From the NCBI RefSeq assembly GCF_003610695.1, contig NZ_RAQH01000001.1, positions 248,001 to 312,000 of the forward strand: 64,000 nucleotides of DNA, given 5' to 3'. The DNA is from Epilithonimonas arachidiradicis. Its GTDB lineage: Bacteria > Bacteroidota > Bacteroidia > Flavobacteriales > Weeksellaceae. Numbering within the stretch: position 1 is the first letter of the stretch; each line of letters starts with the position of its first letter. Shown one piece after another: positions 23,956-33,100 of this stretch. Under the pieces are notes generated by a model, which saw only the letters and a program-made list of their open reading frames with translations, was not told the origin of the DNA and searched no databases. Position numbers and translations under genes: made by a program.

Positions 23956-25845
23956 TTACTTCAAACTCTCAAAACTACGCTTGATAAAATCCGTTAGTTC
24001 TTTTCCTTTCAAAAGATTCTGAGACAATTTTGCCAAATCCAAAGCCTGATTTATCATCGCTTTTTTCTCATCAGCATCTTCTTTTTTCAATAATTCTCCT
24101 GCGAAATCAGAATTAGAATTCACAACTAAATTGTACATCTCTGGGAAACCGCCCATTGCGAACATTCCGCCACCGCCGGTCGCCTGCATATCTTTCATTC
24201 TTCTAAAGAACTCTGGCTGAGTCAAAGTAAACGGTGCATCTGTAGAATCCAGGTCTTCTAACTGAACTGTAAACTTCTGGTCATTAATTGATTCCTCAAT
24301 ATTCTTCTTCAAAGTTTCTTTGTCCGAATCATTTAGTTTAGAAATCTTAGGCTCATCTTTTTTAATCAAATTATTGATGTGGTCTGCATCCACTCTCGCA
24401 AAAGAAACATTCTCTTTCGAAGCTTCCAATTTCTGGATGAGGTGCGGAACAATCGGAGAATCCAACAATAGAACCTCATAACCTTTTTCTTTCGCAGATT
24501 GGATGTAGCTGTGCTGTTCATCAGCATTATTAGCATAAAGAATCACAGTTTTTCCGTCTTTATCTGTTTGGTTTGATTTGATTTTTTCAATCAGATCGTT
24601 CCAAAGATAATAGGTTCCGTCAGTTGTTGGATACAGCGCAAATTTGTCAGATTTTTCAAAGAATTTGTCCTCAGAAATCATTCCGTATTCAATAACGATT
24701 TTGATGTCATTCCATTTCTTTTCATAATCTTCACGGTTTTCATTGATTAACGAAACCATTTTGTCCGCTACTTTCTTCGTGATATAAGAAGAGATTTTCT
24801 TCACCGCGCCATCGGCCTGAAGATAAGAACGGGAAACGTTCAACGGAATATCCGGCGAATCAATCACACCTCTCAGCAACATCAAGAAATCCGGAACAAT
24901 TCCCTTAACCTCATCCGTCACAAAAACCTGATTTTGATACAGTTGAATTTTATCTTTCTCGATATTAAGGTTGTTTCCTAATTTCGGAAAGAACAAAACG
25001 CCTGTCAAATTGAAAGGATAATCAACATTCAAATGGATGTGAAACAACGGGTCTTCAAACTGCATCGGATACAATTCTCTATAGAAATTGTTGTAATCCT
25101 CGTCTTTCAGTTCAGACGGCGATTTTGTCCAAGCCGGATTGGTGTTGTTGATGATATTATCAACCTCAACAGTTTCAGGTTTTGCATCTTCAGCAGAACC
25201 TTCTGGCAAAGGCAAAGTCTCAGTTTTCGTTCCGAATTTTATCGCAACTTGATTGAACTTATTATATTTTGTCAGCAATTCACGAATCCTAGATTCCTCC
25301 AAAAACTCCGTCGAATCTTCTGCAATATGAAGCACGATTTCTGTTCCTCTGTCAGATTTTTCAGTTTCTTCCAACGTATATTCCGGACTTCCGTCGCAAA
25401 TCCAACGAACTGCTTTCGCATCTTCCTTGTAAGATTTAGTCAAGATTTCCACTTTCTCCGCCACCATAAACGCCGAATAAAATCCAAGACCAAAATGACC
25501 GATAATACCGGCATCTTTAGCAGAATCTTTATATTTTTCCAGAAATTCCTCGGCACCGGAGAAAGCGACTTGATTGATATATTTCTCAACTTCCTCGCCT
25601 GTCATCCCGATTCCCTGATCTTTGATAGTCAGCGTTTTTGCATCTTTATCAATTTTAACTTCAATTATCGGGTTGCCATATTCCACTTTCGCCTCACCAA
25701 TTGTTGTAAGGTGCTTCAGTTTCGTCGTCGCATCTGTTGCGTTAGAAATCAACTCACGCAGAAAAATCTCGTGGTCGCTGTAAAGAAATTTTTTAATCAG
25801 CGGAAAAATATTCTCCACCGATACATTAATACTTCCTGTTGCCAT
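23956..25845 (-). CDS. htpG: Hsp90 chaperone HtpG
   Basis: HtpG is the bacterial Hsp90, an ATP-driven dimeric chaperone. The GHKL ATPase domain shows LRELISNATDATTKLKHL, IKDQGIGMTGEEVEKYINQVAFSG and IGHFGLGFYSAFMVAEKV. The middle domain includes GVIDSPDIPLNVSRSYLQ. Residues near 550-629 form the dimerisation domain. The length of 629 aa is normal. On its opposite strand a 277-codon open frame is only a shadow. The upstream region is unusually rich in repeats. Confidence 0.96.
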   Translation of the reverse strand: MATGSINVSVENIFPLIKKFLYSDHEIFLRELISNATDATTKLKHLTTIGEAKVEYGNPIIEVKIDKDAKTLTIKDQGIGMTGEEVEKYINQVAFSGAEEFLEKYKDSAKDAGIIGHFGLGFYSAFMVAEKVEILTKSYKEDAKAVRWICDGSPEYTLEETEKSDRGTEIVLHIAEDSTEFLEESRIRELLTKYNKFNQVAIKFGTKTETLPLPEGSAEDAKPETVEVDNIINNTNPAWTKSPSELKDEDYNNFYRELYPMQFEDPLFHIHLNVDYPFNLTGVLFFPKLGNNLNIEKDKIQLYQNQVFVTDEVKGIVPDFLMLLRGVIDSPDIPLNVSRSYLQADGAVKKISSYITKKVADKMVSLINENREDYEKKWNDIKIVIEYGMISEDKFFEKSDKFALYPTTDGTYYLWNDLIEKIKSNQTDKDGKTVILYANNADEQHSYIQSAKEKGYEVLLLDSPIVPHLIQKLEASKENVSFARVDADHINNLIKKDEPKISKLNDSDKETLKKNIEESINDQKFTVQLEDLDSTDAPFTLTQPEFFRRMKDMQATGGGGMFAMGGFPEMYNLVVNSNSDFAGELLKKEDADEKKAMINQALDLAKLSQNLLKGKELTDFIKRSFESLK

Positions 25846-25965
25846 ATTTATTTTATTTTTTGTTAATTATTTACTCTCAAAATCCCAAACTCTCCCATCC
25901 TCAAACTCTCCAACACAATTAGGGCGACTGCCAAAACCCAAAACTTTTCCCAAGCTATTTTGTCA

Positions 25966-26060
25966 CCGGGCTATCCGTTGCAATCTTTTGCTTTAGAACA
26001 TTTGTCATTCTGAACGAAGTAAAGAATCTAAAAAAGCAAAAGGATTTCCACTACTATCCC
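25966..26060 (-). repeat. Family A-like repeat interrupted by a GTCATTCTGAACGAAG unit
   Basis: CCGGGCTATCCGTTGCAATC and TTTTGC on the left, and AGCAAAAGGATTTCCACT on the right, are the two halves seen joined at 30204-30270. Between them lies TTTGTCATTCTGAACGAAGT...GAATCTA (26001-26030), a unit also represented at 1363. The order suggests insertion of one small repeat into another. Confidence 0.55.
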
Positions 26061-26161
26061 TGTCGCAGCTTCGCCGTCAATCCAACGTTTCTCAAAAAAA
26101 AGACCATCAAAAAAATAATGACAAATTGTCGCTTGGAATAAAAACTCTAATTCTAAAAAGT

Positions 26162-26236
26162 CTTCGACTCCGCTCAGACTGACATCGTTGAAATGAAACC
26201 ATAGTATTAGACTTGTCATACTGAGCGGAGTCGAAG
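26162..26236. repeat. 16-bp perfect inverted repeat (CTTCGACTCCGCTCAG)
   Basis: CTTCGACTCCGCTCAG (26162-26177) and CTGAGCGGAGTCGAAG (26221-26236) are exact complements around 43 bases. No T-tract follows. A decayed single arm (CCCTTCGACAAACTCAGGATA) is at 1553. This type of string is common between genes of Flavobacteriia. Confidence 0.7.
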
Positions 26237-26264
26237 TGTTATCAGCCTTTGTTCTTTGATGAGT

Positions 26265-26520
26265 TTTACGTCTTTGCGAGCTTTAAAATATTTTCAATAT
26301 TGGAAAAAAGTCTTTGCAAGCTTTGCTTTCAAAAATTACAAAAGCTTATAACAAAAACATTATGATAAAATTTGACGAAGTCAAATCTTTGTGCCTTAAA
26401 ACATCGAATTCCATAAAATCCTTTTGTGCCTTTACGTTTAAAAATCACAAAATAATCATCATAATATTTCTCTGCATTTATTACCAAAACTTTTGTGCCT
26501 TTTGTGGTTCATCACATTTT
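26265..26520. repeat. Dispersed repeat family B (TTTGTGCCTTTTGTGGTT type)
   Basis: It contains TTTGACGAAGTCAAATCTTTGTG, also found at 60324-60346, followed in both places by AAAACATC and AATCCTT(G/T)TG. It ends with CTTTTGTGCCTTTTGTGGTT, as do 54895-54915 and 56970-56990 in similar form. It is a low-complexity-like but clearly shared element. Confidence 0.55.
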
Positions 26521-26561
26521 CAAAATTTATTACATTTACTTTCAGAAAGATAAAAGGAAAA

Positions 26562-28685
26562 ATGCGCCACAAAATAAAAACCCAAAACCCTGATTTTCAA
26601 AACATTAAATTCAATTCGAATTCAGAAAATTACACGTTTGAAAAAGACGGTTTGGAACTAAAATCAAAATATGCTGCAGAAGACGTCAAAAATAAAAGCA
26701 TTTTGAACGGTTCTGCAGGCATTGCACCTTTTCTTCGTGGTCCGTATCCCACGATGTACGTTCAGAAGCCTTGGACCATTCGTCAATACGCAGGTTTTTC
26801 CACAGCCGAAGAATCCAATGCATTTTACAGACGAAATCTCCAAGCCGGGCAAAAAGGACTTTCAGTAGCTTTTGACTTGGCAACACACAGAGGTTATGAT
26901 TCTGACCACGCAAGAGTTGTTGGTGATGTTGGAAAAGCAGGAGTTGCGATTGATTCTGTTGAAGATATGAAGATTCTTTTTGACCAGATTCCACTCGATG
27001 AGATTTCGGTTTCAATGACAATGAATGGTGCCGTTTTACCGATTTTATCTTTCTATATTGTAGCTGCAGAAGAACAAGGGGTTTCTCAGGATAAATTGTC
27101 AGGAACCATTCAAAATGATATTCTGAAAGAATTTATGGTTCGGAACACTTACATTTATCCACCGACACCATCAATGAAAATCATTGCCGATATTTTCGAA
27201 TACACTTCCAAAAACATCCCGAAATTCAACTCAATTTCGATTTCCGGTTATCATATGCAGGAAGCTGGTGCAACGCCAGTTTTGGAAATGGCTTACACAT
27301 TAGCCGACGGTTTAGAATATGTAAGAACCGGAATCAAAGCCGGAATGAACGTTGATGATTTTGCACCAAGATTGTCCTTTTTCTGGGCCATCGGAATGAA
27401 TCATTTTATGGAAATCGCTAAAATGCGCGCTGCAAGATATATTTGGGCCAATCTTTTGACACAGTTCAATCCTCAGAATCAAAAATCTTTAGCCTTAAGA
27501 ACACATTCCCAAACATCCGGATGGTCTTTAACAGAACAAGAACCTTTCAATAATATCACAAGAACGGCCATTGAAGCATTGTCTTCGGCTTTAGGCGGAA
27601 CACAATCTCTTCACACCAATGCGTTGGACGAAGCAATTGCTTTACCAACAGATTATTCAGCAAAAATCGCCAGAAATACGCAAATCATTCTTCAGCAAGA
27701 AAGCGGAATCTGCGATGTTGTTGATCCAATGGGTGGAAGTCATTTAGTCGAATCATTAACCCAGCAGATGATTGACGAAGCTATGAAATACATTGATGAG
27801 GTCGAAAAAGAAGGCGGAATGACCAAAGCCATCGAAGCCGGAATCCCAAAAATGAGAATCGAGGAAGCTGCCGCGAGAAAACAAGCGAAAATAGATAGTG
27901 GAGAAGAATTTATCATCGGTGTTAATTCCTTCAAATCTAATCTGAAACAAACCGACATCGATATTCTCGACATCGACAATACGGAAGTTCGCCGAAAACA
28001 AATCGAACGTTTAGAAAAAATAAAAGCTGAACGAAACTCAGAATCTGTCGAAGACATTTTAAACAAAATCAGAGAAACCGCAAAAACAGGAAACGGAAAT
28101 CTTCTCGAGCTTTGTATAGAAGCGGCAAGAAGAAGAGTAACACTTGGCGAAATGAGCGATGCTTTGGAGGAAAGCTTCGGACGTTACAAGGCCAATATCA
28201 GAACCATATCAGGAGTTTACGCTATGAATGCAGGAAAAAACGAATACTTTGAAAAAGCTGTTGCATTGAGTCAGAAATTTGAAGATGCAGAAGGAAGACG
28301 ACCAAGAATTATGGTGGCCAAAATGGGACAAGACGGTCACGATCGTGGCGCCAAAGTCGTTGCGACAGCCTTCGCCGATATGGGATTTGATGTGGATGTT
28401 GCTCCGTTATTCCAAACTCCGGAAGAGGTTGCAAAACAGGCTGTTGAAAATGACATTCATATTTTAGGTGTTTCTTCCTTGGCAGCCGGTCACAAAACGC
28501 TTGTTCCACAAGTGGTAGAAGAATTGAAAAAATTGGGCGCAGACGATATTACCATCGTTGTCGGCGGCGTAATTCCACAGCAGGATTATGAATTTTTATA
28601 TGCCAATGGTGCAGATTTTATTTTCGGACCAGGAACCAATTTACCGAAGTGTGCGGTGGAGATATTGGATAAATTTTTAGCTTAA
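26562..28685 (+). CDS. scpA: Methylmalonyl-CoA mutase, large (alpha) subunit
   Basis: This adenosylcobalamin enzyme interconverts succinyl-CoA and (R)-methylmalonyl-CoA. The catalytic barrel starts with [33 protein letters not shown] and has CoA and substrate motifs such as [10 protein letters not shown] and [13 protein letters not shown]. The cobalamin domain near residue 590 shows [21 protein letters not shown], with the cobalt-ligand His, and [17 protein letters not shown] 26562, preceded by AAAAGGAAAA, is preferred over the longer frame from 26493, which is repeat sequence. At 707 aa it is of MutB/ScpA size. The small subunit gene is not adjacent. It ends 2 bases before the convergent gene, without a terminator. 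Confidence 0.95.
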   Translation: MRHKIKTQNPDFQNIKFNSNSENYTFEKDGLELKSKYAAEDVKNKSILNGSAGIAPFLRGPYPTMYVQKPWTIRQYAGFSTAEESNAFYRRNLQAGQKGLSVAFDLATHRGYDSDHARVVGDVGKAGVAIDSVEDMKILFDQIPLDEISVSMTMNGAVLPILSFYIVAAEEQGVSQDKLSGTIQNDILKEFMVRNTYIYPPTPSMKIIADIFEYTSKNIPKFNSISISGYHMQEAGATPVLEMAYTLADGLEYVRTGIKAGMNVDDFAPRLSFFWAIGMNHFMEIAKMRAARYIWANLLTQFNPQNQKSLALRTHSQTSGWSLTEQEPFNNITRTAIEALSSALGGTQSLHTNALDEAIALPTDYSAKIARNTQIILQQESGICDVVDPMGGSHLVESLTQQMIDEAMKYIDEVEKEGGMTKAIEAGIPKMRIEEAAARKQAKIDSGEEFIIGVNSFKSNLKQTDIDILDIDNTEVRRKQIERLEKIKAERNSESVEDILNKIRETAKTGNGNLLELCIEAARRRVTLGEMSDALEESFGRYKANIRTISGVYAMNAGKNEYFEKAVALSQKFEDAEGRRPRIMVAKMGQDGHDRGAKVVATAFADMGFDVDVAPLFQTPEEVAKQAVENDIHILGVSSLAAGHKTLVPQVVEELKKLGADDITIVVGGVIPQQDYEFLYANGADFIFGPGTNLPKCAVEILDKFLA

Positions 28686-28687
28686 CT

Positions 28688-29908
28688 CTAGAAAATCTGA
28701 TAACCAAATACAATTGCGATATTACTAAAGTTAGAATTCCACAATTCATAACTGTTTAAAAGATTATTTGAAGTAGATGCTCTGAACTCTATCATATAAT
28801 TTCTGTAACTATAACCAACTCCGAATGTTCCATAAAATTGGTTCGTTTTATCCAAAGAAAACTCTGATTTTGAATTAATGTTAACAAATTCTTTTGTGAA
28901 CAGAGACTTGTTACCAACAATTTTGAAGGGCACAGCCTGAACATTAATGAAAATTTTTGAATCATTGTTCAAGAACATATAATGTCTGATTCCAATTGGT
29001 AACTCAATTACAGAGTAATCAATTATTCCGTTATAAGTATCATTGAAAAATTTAGCTTCGGATTTGTATGAATAATAATTCGGCTCAAAAATTACGGCCC
29101 ATTTATTTTTATTAAATGGAAGCAGATATTCTAATTCAACACCAAATCTGAAACTGGCTTTTGAAGGTAATTTTGCGGTTGAGTTCGATCCCAAACTTGA
29201 TGAATTAAATTTAAAACTTGAAAAGGCAATTCCCGGACGCAAAGCCAGGTTTATCTGTCCCTTAACTCTGTTTTTATCATTTGTATTAATCCCAACTCCA
29301 TTATAAAGTGAAAATATTTTTTTTAAATCTTCATTCGTATATCTTGTTCGATCAATTTTGTTTAAAACATCCGGATTATCGGAGAAAAGAGATTTCAAAG
29401 TATTTTTATATTCTTCATTTGTAGCAATTTTTGAAACATCGCCTTCAAAATAATATTGTTTATAAATCAAAGGATTGATTTCTCTATTACCTTCAGTAGA
29501 ATAGAAGAATTTTGTGATATTCTTATCCGTGTAAGAATACAAATTCACTTTTCCAGCAATTATTTCATAAAGAAAAATTTCCTTATAAACATTCTCTGGT
29601 GATTTTTTTATCGATAATGCAGCAATATTATTAGAAGAATAATCAATATCACCTTTATAAGACACTAATCGATTATAACCATTAACACCAAATTCTTTGA
29701 CATTTTGTATCGTCCCTTTTTTCTCAGACGGTTCTGAACCTATTTTATAGATAAATTCAACAGGATTATTCAGCCAATCTTGATTTTTAATAAGAACTTC
29801 TTCTTTATTTCCGTCGTTTGTAATAATATAGCCTTTCTCGAATGTGATTTGAGAATTAATGTTTATGCTCAAAAAAGTAAACAGGAAGATGTAATAGAAA
29901 GTTTTCAT
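28688..29908 (-). CDS. Exported protein with C-terminal outer-membrane beta-barrel
   Basis: I recognise only the architecture. A signal peptide (MKTFYYIFLFTFLSININSQ) precedes a soluble N-terminal half (about residues 20-210, with DGNKEEVLIKNQDWLNNPVEFIYK) and a C-terminal half with alternating strands (LRPGIAFSSFKFNSSS, FRFGVELEYLLPFNKNKWAVIFEPNYYSYKS, GTFGVGYSYRNYMIEFRAS, IAIVFGYQIF) ending in the Phe typical of outer-membrane barrels. The 406-aa protein resembles the PorT-like or OmpW-like barrels of Bacteroidota, and its function is unknown. A start region with a divergent promoter lies at 29909-29968. Confidence 0.65.
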   Translation of the reverse strand: MKTFYYIFLFTFLSININSQITFEKGYIITNDGNKEEVLIKNQDWLNNPVEFIYKIGSEPSEKKGTIQNVKEFGVNGYNRLVSYKGDIDYSSNNIAALSIKKSPENVYKEIFLYEIIAGKVNLYSYTDKNITKFFYSTEGNREINPLIYKQYYFEGDVSKIATNEEYKNTLKSLFSDNPDVLNKIDRTRYTNEDLKKIFSLYNGVGINTNDKNRVKGQINLALRPGIAFSSFKFNSSSLGSNSTAKLPSKASFRFGVELEYLLPFNKNKWAVIFEPNYYSYKSEAKFFNDTYNGIIDYSVIELPIGIRHYMFLNNDSKIFINVQAVPFKIVGNKSLFTKEFVNINSKSEFSLDKTNQFYGTFGVGYSYRNYMIEFRASTSNNLLNSYELWNSNFSNIAIVFGYQIF

Positions 29909-29959
29909 TTAGTTTTTTCGCAAACATAAAAAAATAAATCACAATATTCCAATATTTTC

Positions 29960-29968
29960 TATATTTGC
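29960..29968 (+). promoter_or_regulatory. Predicted -7 box for the orphan leader RNA
   Basis: TATATTTGC fits TAnnTTTG. The transcript would start near 29973. Confidence 0.5.
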
Positions 29969-29972
29969 ACCT

Positions 29973-30141
29973 GAAAATCAAGTTCAACCAATAAAAAATA
30001 ACGAAGCAATGTTCAAATACAATCAACATACATCTGTAGGATTGCCTTTTGCAAAGGCGAGGCTTCGTGGTTTGGTACACTCTTAGAATAACAGTACAAT
30101 GAAATATCAAAACCCGAAGTCGTAAGATTTTCGGGTTTTTT
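29973..30141 (+). ncRNA. Orphan attenuator-like RNA with leader ORF, no gene controlled
   Basis: A 25-codon ORF (30009-30086, starting MFKYNQHTSVGLP) is flanked by ACGAAGC (30001-30007) and GCTTCGT (30062-30068), exact complements. CTTCG of the second segment, extended by GG after a bulged T, can instead pair with CCCGAAG (30113-30119), which is the 5' arm of a strong terminator AAAACCCGAA/TTCGGGTTTT (30109-30141). These four segments have the logic of a leader-peptide attenuator. No gene follows directly: a family A repeat (30195-30280) separates it from rtcB, which has its start at 30404. The peptide shows no runs of one amino acid, so the signal it might sense is unclear. Confidence 0.5.
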
Positions 30142-30194
30142 ATTACGCAATATTTCAAACTCAAAACAGTTTACCCGAAATCAATTTTTATTAG

Positions 30195-30280
30195 GAGCTA
30201 TTTCCCGCTTTCCGTTGCAATCTTTTTCTTTTTCGAAAAAGAAAAAGGATTTCCACTGCAATCAGGGCTAGGGATTTCAT
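30195..30280 (-). repeat. Dispersed intergenic repeat, family A, inverted copy
   Basis: GAGCTATTTCCCGCTTTCCG and TTGCAATCTTTTTC, then a palindromic CTTTTTCGAAAAAG, then AAGGATTTCCACTGCAATC. On the minus strand this gives the GGAAATCC...AAAGATTG...GCGGGAAATAGCT order of the family. Confidence 0.55.
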
Positions 30281-30403
30281 CTCCAAATCACCATTTGTCA
30301 TAAAACATTATGACAATAATCAATCAACTATAGATTTAGTTGATTCAAATATTTGATGCGAGAAAGTCTATCAGCTCACATCTATTATCTAAAATCTAGA
30401 AAG

Positions 30404-31795
30404 ATGGGAAATTTAAAACTAAAAGGAAAAGATATATTAAAATTAGGTTATCCAAATAATCAGAGCGTCAACATCGCTTTGGAAGTTATGAAGAGAAACT
30501 TTGCAACCAAAAATATTCATTATGTAAAATCTCTTTTGAAGGAAATCCACCAAAATCCGAAAAACTTCGAGAAAGATTTAACCTTCGGACAAATCGCAGA
30601 AGCTTTGCTGTCATCGAAGAAAACCGAGAAAAGAATGCTCAACACGAACCGAGCAGATTTTCACATTTTCGGAAACAACATTTCGGATGAAGCAAAAAAT
30701 CAATTGTATACCGCTTTGAAATTGCCAATTTCAACGCAGGGAGCTTTAATGCCCGATGCACACAGCGGTTACGGACTTCCGATTGGTGGAGTTCTCGCCG
30801 TAGAAAATGCCGTGATTCCTTACGGAGTTGGAATGGATATCGGTTGCCGAATGTCGCTAAGTATTTTGGATACGCCAATTTCATATCTTGACGGCGCAAA
30901 AGATAAGTACGAAAAAGCTCTTGCCGAACATACCAAATTCGGAATGTACGAAACACATAAATCTCATATCGACCACGAGATTTTCGATAGAGATACGTTC
31001 GATTTAATTCCGATTTTGAGAAGATTAAAAGGAAAAGCCATCAAACAAATGGGAAGTTCCGGCGGTGGAAATCATTTTGTGGAATTCGGGGAAGTGGAGA
31101 TTACGGAAGAAGACGAACAAATCAATCTTTCGACAGGAAAATACCTTGGGATTCTTTCACACAGCGGTTCACGTGGCGTGGGAGCAGAAATTGCCCAGTA
31201 TTATTCAAGAGTTGCGACAGAACAATGTCCACTACCGAAAGAAGCACAAAATTTTGCTTGGCTTGACTTGAACACACATCTCGGAATTGAATACTGGACA
31301 GCGATGAATCTCGCAGGAGATTACGCTTCAGCTTGTCACGACGATATTCACAGAAGATTGGTGAAAGCAGTCGGCGGAAGAGTAAAAGCCAGAATTGAAA
31401 ACCATCACAACTTCGCTTGGAAAGAAATTCACAACGGAAAAGAAGTGATTGTACACCGAAAAGGCGCAACTCCAGCTAATGAAAATGAATTGGGAATGAT
31501 TCCAGGTTCGATGACGGCAAAAGGCTTCATCGTTCGTGGAAAAGGAAATCCCGATTCCTTGAATTCAGCTTCTCACGGTGCAGGAAGAGCGCATTCAAGA
31601 GGTGAATGCAGAGCTCTTTTTACTCAAAATGACATCAAAAAAGAATTAAAACTCAAGAATGTCACTTTGATAGGCGGAAATGCCGAAGAAGCTCCAATGG
31701 CGTACAAAGACATTAACGAAGTGATGAATGCACAAAGCGAATTGGTAGATATTCTTGGGACTTTCCAACCTCGAATTGTGAGAATGGACAAATAA
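30404..31795 (+). CDS. rtcB: RtcB-type RNA ligase, linked to PrfH
   Basis: RtcB joins 2',3'-cyclic-phosphate (or 3'-phosphate) and 5'-OH RNA ends with GTP and Mn. Metal and catalytic motifs are visible: PDAHSGYGLPIGGVLA, YGVGMDIGCRMSLS with the metal Cys, MGSSGGGNHFVEFG, LSHSGSRGVG, ENHHNFAWKE and SASHGAGRAHSRGE with the guanylylated His region. ATG 30404 is preferred over an upstream non-ATG extension. The gene lies 86 bases before prfH. In other bacteria a ligase paralogue paired with PrfH (RtcB2) repairs ribosomes cut in the 16S decoding centre by ribotoxins, and this copy belongs to that arrangement. Confidence 0.93.
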   Translation: MGNLKLKGKDILKLGYPNNQSVNIALEVMKRNFATKNIHYVKSLLKEIHQNPKNFEKDLTFGQIAEALLSSKKTEKRMLNTNRADFHIFGNNISDEAKNQLYTALKLPISTQGALMPDAHSGYGLPIGGVLAVENAVIPYGVGMDIGCRMSLSILDTPISYLDGAKDKYEKALAEHTKFGMYETHKSHIDHEIFDRDTFDLIPILRRLKGKAIKQMGSSGGGNHFVEFGEVEITEEDEQINLSTGKYLGILSHSGSRGVGAEIAQYYSRVATEQCPLPKEAQNFAWLDLNTHLGIEYWTAMNLAGDYASACHDDIHRRLVKAVGGRVKARIENHHNFAWKEIHNGKEVIVHRKGATPANENELGMIPGSMTAKGFIVRGKGNPDSLNSASHGAGRAHSRGECRALFTQNDIKKELKLKNVTLIGGNAEEAPMAYKDINEVMNAQSELVDILGTFQPRIVRMDK

Positions 31796-31812
31796 TTTGG
31801 TTGTTAGTTTTT

Positions 31813-31862
31813 GGTTGATGGTTGTTAGAATTTTTAACGCCATCAACTGACAACCATCAACC
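31813..31862. repeat. 13-bp perfect inverted repeat between rtcB and prfH
   Basis: GGTTGATGGTTGT (31813-31825) and ACAACCATCAACC (31850-31862) are exact complements around 24 bases, with further partial copies of GTTGTTAG and GACAAC on the flanks. No T-tract follows. It may form an RNA hairpin that limits expression of the downstream genes, or be a dispersed repeat. Confidence 0.65.
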
Positions 31863-31881
31863 GACAACAAATTAAAAAACA

Positions 31882-32580
31882 ATGGAAAAAATAATACAAA
31901 TAACCTCAGGAAGAGGACCTTCGGAATGTCAATGCGTAGTTGCCAAAGTTCTGAAGGTTTTTCTTGAGGAAGCAAAACAAAATAAAATCGATTACGAAAT
32001 CATTCACCGTGAAAATGGTGATGAAAACCTGACCTTGAAATCTGTGACTCTTCTTTTAAAAGGAAAAGAAATCAATGAATTTCTTAAAAGCTGGCTCGGA
32101 AGCATTCTTTGGGTTGGGAAAAGCACATTCAGAAAACTGCATAAGAGAAGCAATTGGTTTATCGGGATTTTCGAACTGGAAGGTTTGGAGAAAATTAATT
32201 TTAATGAAAAAGATATCCGGTTTCAGACAACGAGAAGCCAGGGAAGTGGCGGACAAAATGTGAATAAAGTTGAAACCGCAGTTCGTGCAACCTATCCGAA
32301 AACCGGACAAAGTGTTTTCGTACAGGATTCACGCTCGCAACTGGAAAATAAGAAGCTTTCCATCATAAGATTAAAAGAAAAGGTGATGGAACTTCATATT
32401 CAGCAATTGGAAAAACAAATGCAGGAAACTTGGAACAACCATTTGAATGTTCAGAGAGGAAATCCTGTCAGAACATTTTCAGGAACAGATTTCAAAAAGA
32501 ATTATCAGGAAAAATCTTTCAAAAAAGAAAGACATCAACTGAAAAATGAATTAAAAAACTACAGAAATGACCTTAACTAA
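31882..32580 (+). CDS. prfH: Peptide chain release factor homologue PrfH
   Basis: PrfH is a release-factor-like protein that acts on ribosomes with a damaged decoding centre. The catalytic tripeptide is in TTRSQGSGGQNVNKVETAVRAT, GGQ at residues 123-125. The N-terminal part (IIQITSGRGPSECQCVVAKVL, HKRSNWFIGIF) is typical of PrfH and lacks the stop-codon-reading loops of RF1/RF2. At 232 aa it is somewhat longer than E. coli PrfH, with a basic C-terminal tail. It lies directly downstream of rtcB, and its last 14 bases overlap the TPR gene, so the three are one unit. The family call is firm. Confidence 0.92.
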   Translation: MEKIIQITSGRGPSECQCVVAKVLKVFLEEAKQNKIDYEIIHRENGDENLTLKSVTLLLKGKEINEFLKSWLGSILWVGKSTFRKLHKRSNWFIGIFELEGLEKINFNEKDIRFQTTRSQGSGGQNVNKVETAVRATYPKTGQSVFVQDSRSQLENKKLSIIRLKEKVMELHIQQLEKQMQETWNNHLNVQRGNPVRTFSGTDFKKNYQEKSFKKERHQLKNELKNYRNDLN

Positions 32581-33100
32581 AAGTAAATATTATTTCGAAG
32601 CTTTGGATAATTATCCATACAGCTTGCCAGATTGTTTGGAAGCGCTCAACTATGCGCTTTCTTATGACCCGGAAGATGCGGATTCGCTTTGTCTGATGGG
32701 AAGAATCTACAGCGAAATGCTCATCGATTATGAAAAAGCAAAACTCTATTTCGAAGAAGCATTGCAATGCGACGTTACAAATCTCAACACGCCAAGATAT
32801 TACATCAAATGTCTTTTGGACAATGAGGATTTGGACGAAGCAGAAAAACTCATCGAATATTCTTTGAAAATAAAAGGAATTGATAAATGCAGAATTTTAA
32901 TGCAAAAATCTTATCTGTCTGAAATCAAAATGGATTTCAAAAAAGCATTGGAAATTTTGAAAGAAGCTAAAAAATTCGCTTATGATCAATCTATGTTGGA
33001 CTTTTTGAAGAGCAAAGAAAAATTCATCAAAGAGAAAATACCCAAGAAAAAGAAAACCAAAAGTAAAGCGAAAAACAACAAGAAAAAGGAAACCAATTAA
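32567..33100 (+). CDS. TPR protein with lysine-rich tail, coupled to rtcB-prfH
   Basis: The 177-aa protein has three or four degenerate tetratricopeptide repeats (about residues 10-145; ALNYALSYDPEDADSLCLMGRIYSEMLIDYEKAKLYFEEAL is the clearest) and a tail of about 20 residues that is nearly all Lys (KKKKTKSKAK). Such a tail favours RNA or ribosome contact. The start overlaps the prfH stop region by 14 bases (ATGACC within AATGACC), indicating translational coupling. Involvement in the RtcB-PrfH ribosome-repair pathway is inferred only from this linkage. The stop codon lies in the loop of the terminator. Confidence 0.75.
   Translation: MTLTKSKYYFEALDNYPYSLPDCLEALNYALSYDPEDADSLCLMGRIYSEMLIDYEKAKLYFEEALQCDVTNLNTPRYYIKCLLDNEDLDEAEKLIEYSLKIKGIDKCRILMQKSYLSEIKMDFKKALEILKEAKKFAYDQSMLDFLKSKEKFIKEKIPKKKKTKSKAKNNKKKETN

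Larger units (their letters stand above)
25846..26561. other. Repeat-filled spacer between htpG and the mutase gene
   Basis: No gene is convincing here. The spacer holds a family A repeat with a second repeat unit inside it (25966-26060), a long-armed 16-bp inverted repeat (26162-26236) and a stretch of Ttttgtgcc-type repeats (26265-26520). Open frames within it (for example 26314-26553) are translations of repeats. Confidence 0.7.

Noticed and set aside
25033-25866. 277-codon plus-strand open frame opposite htpG
   Set aside because: It is the antisense shadow of a certain gene, with a Phe/Ile/Arg-rich translation and no family resemblance.
26314-26553. 79-codon open frame before the mutase gene
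   Set aside because: It is made of family B repeat sequence.
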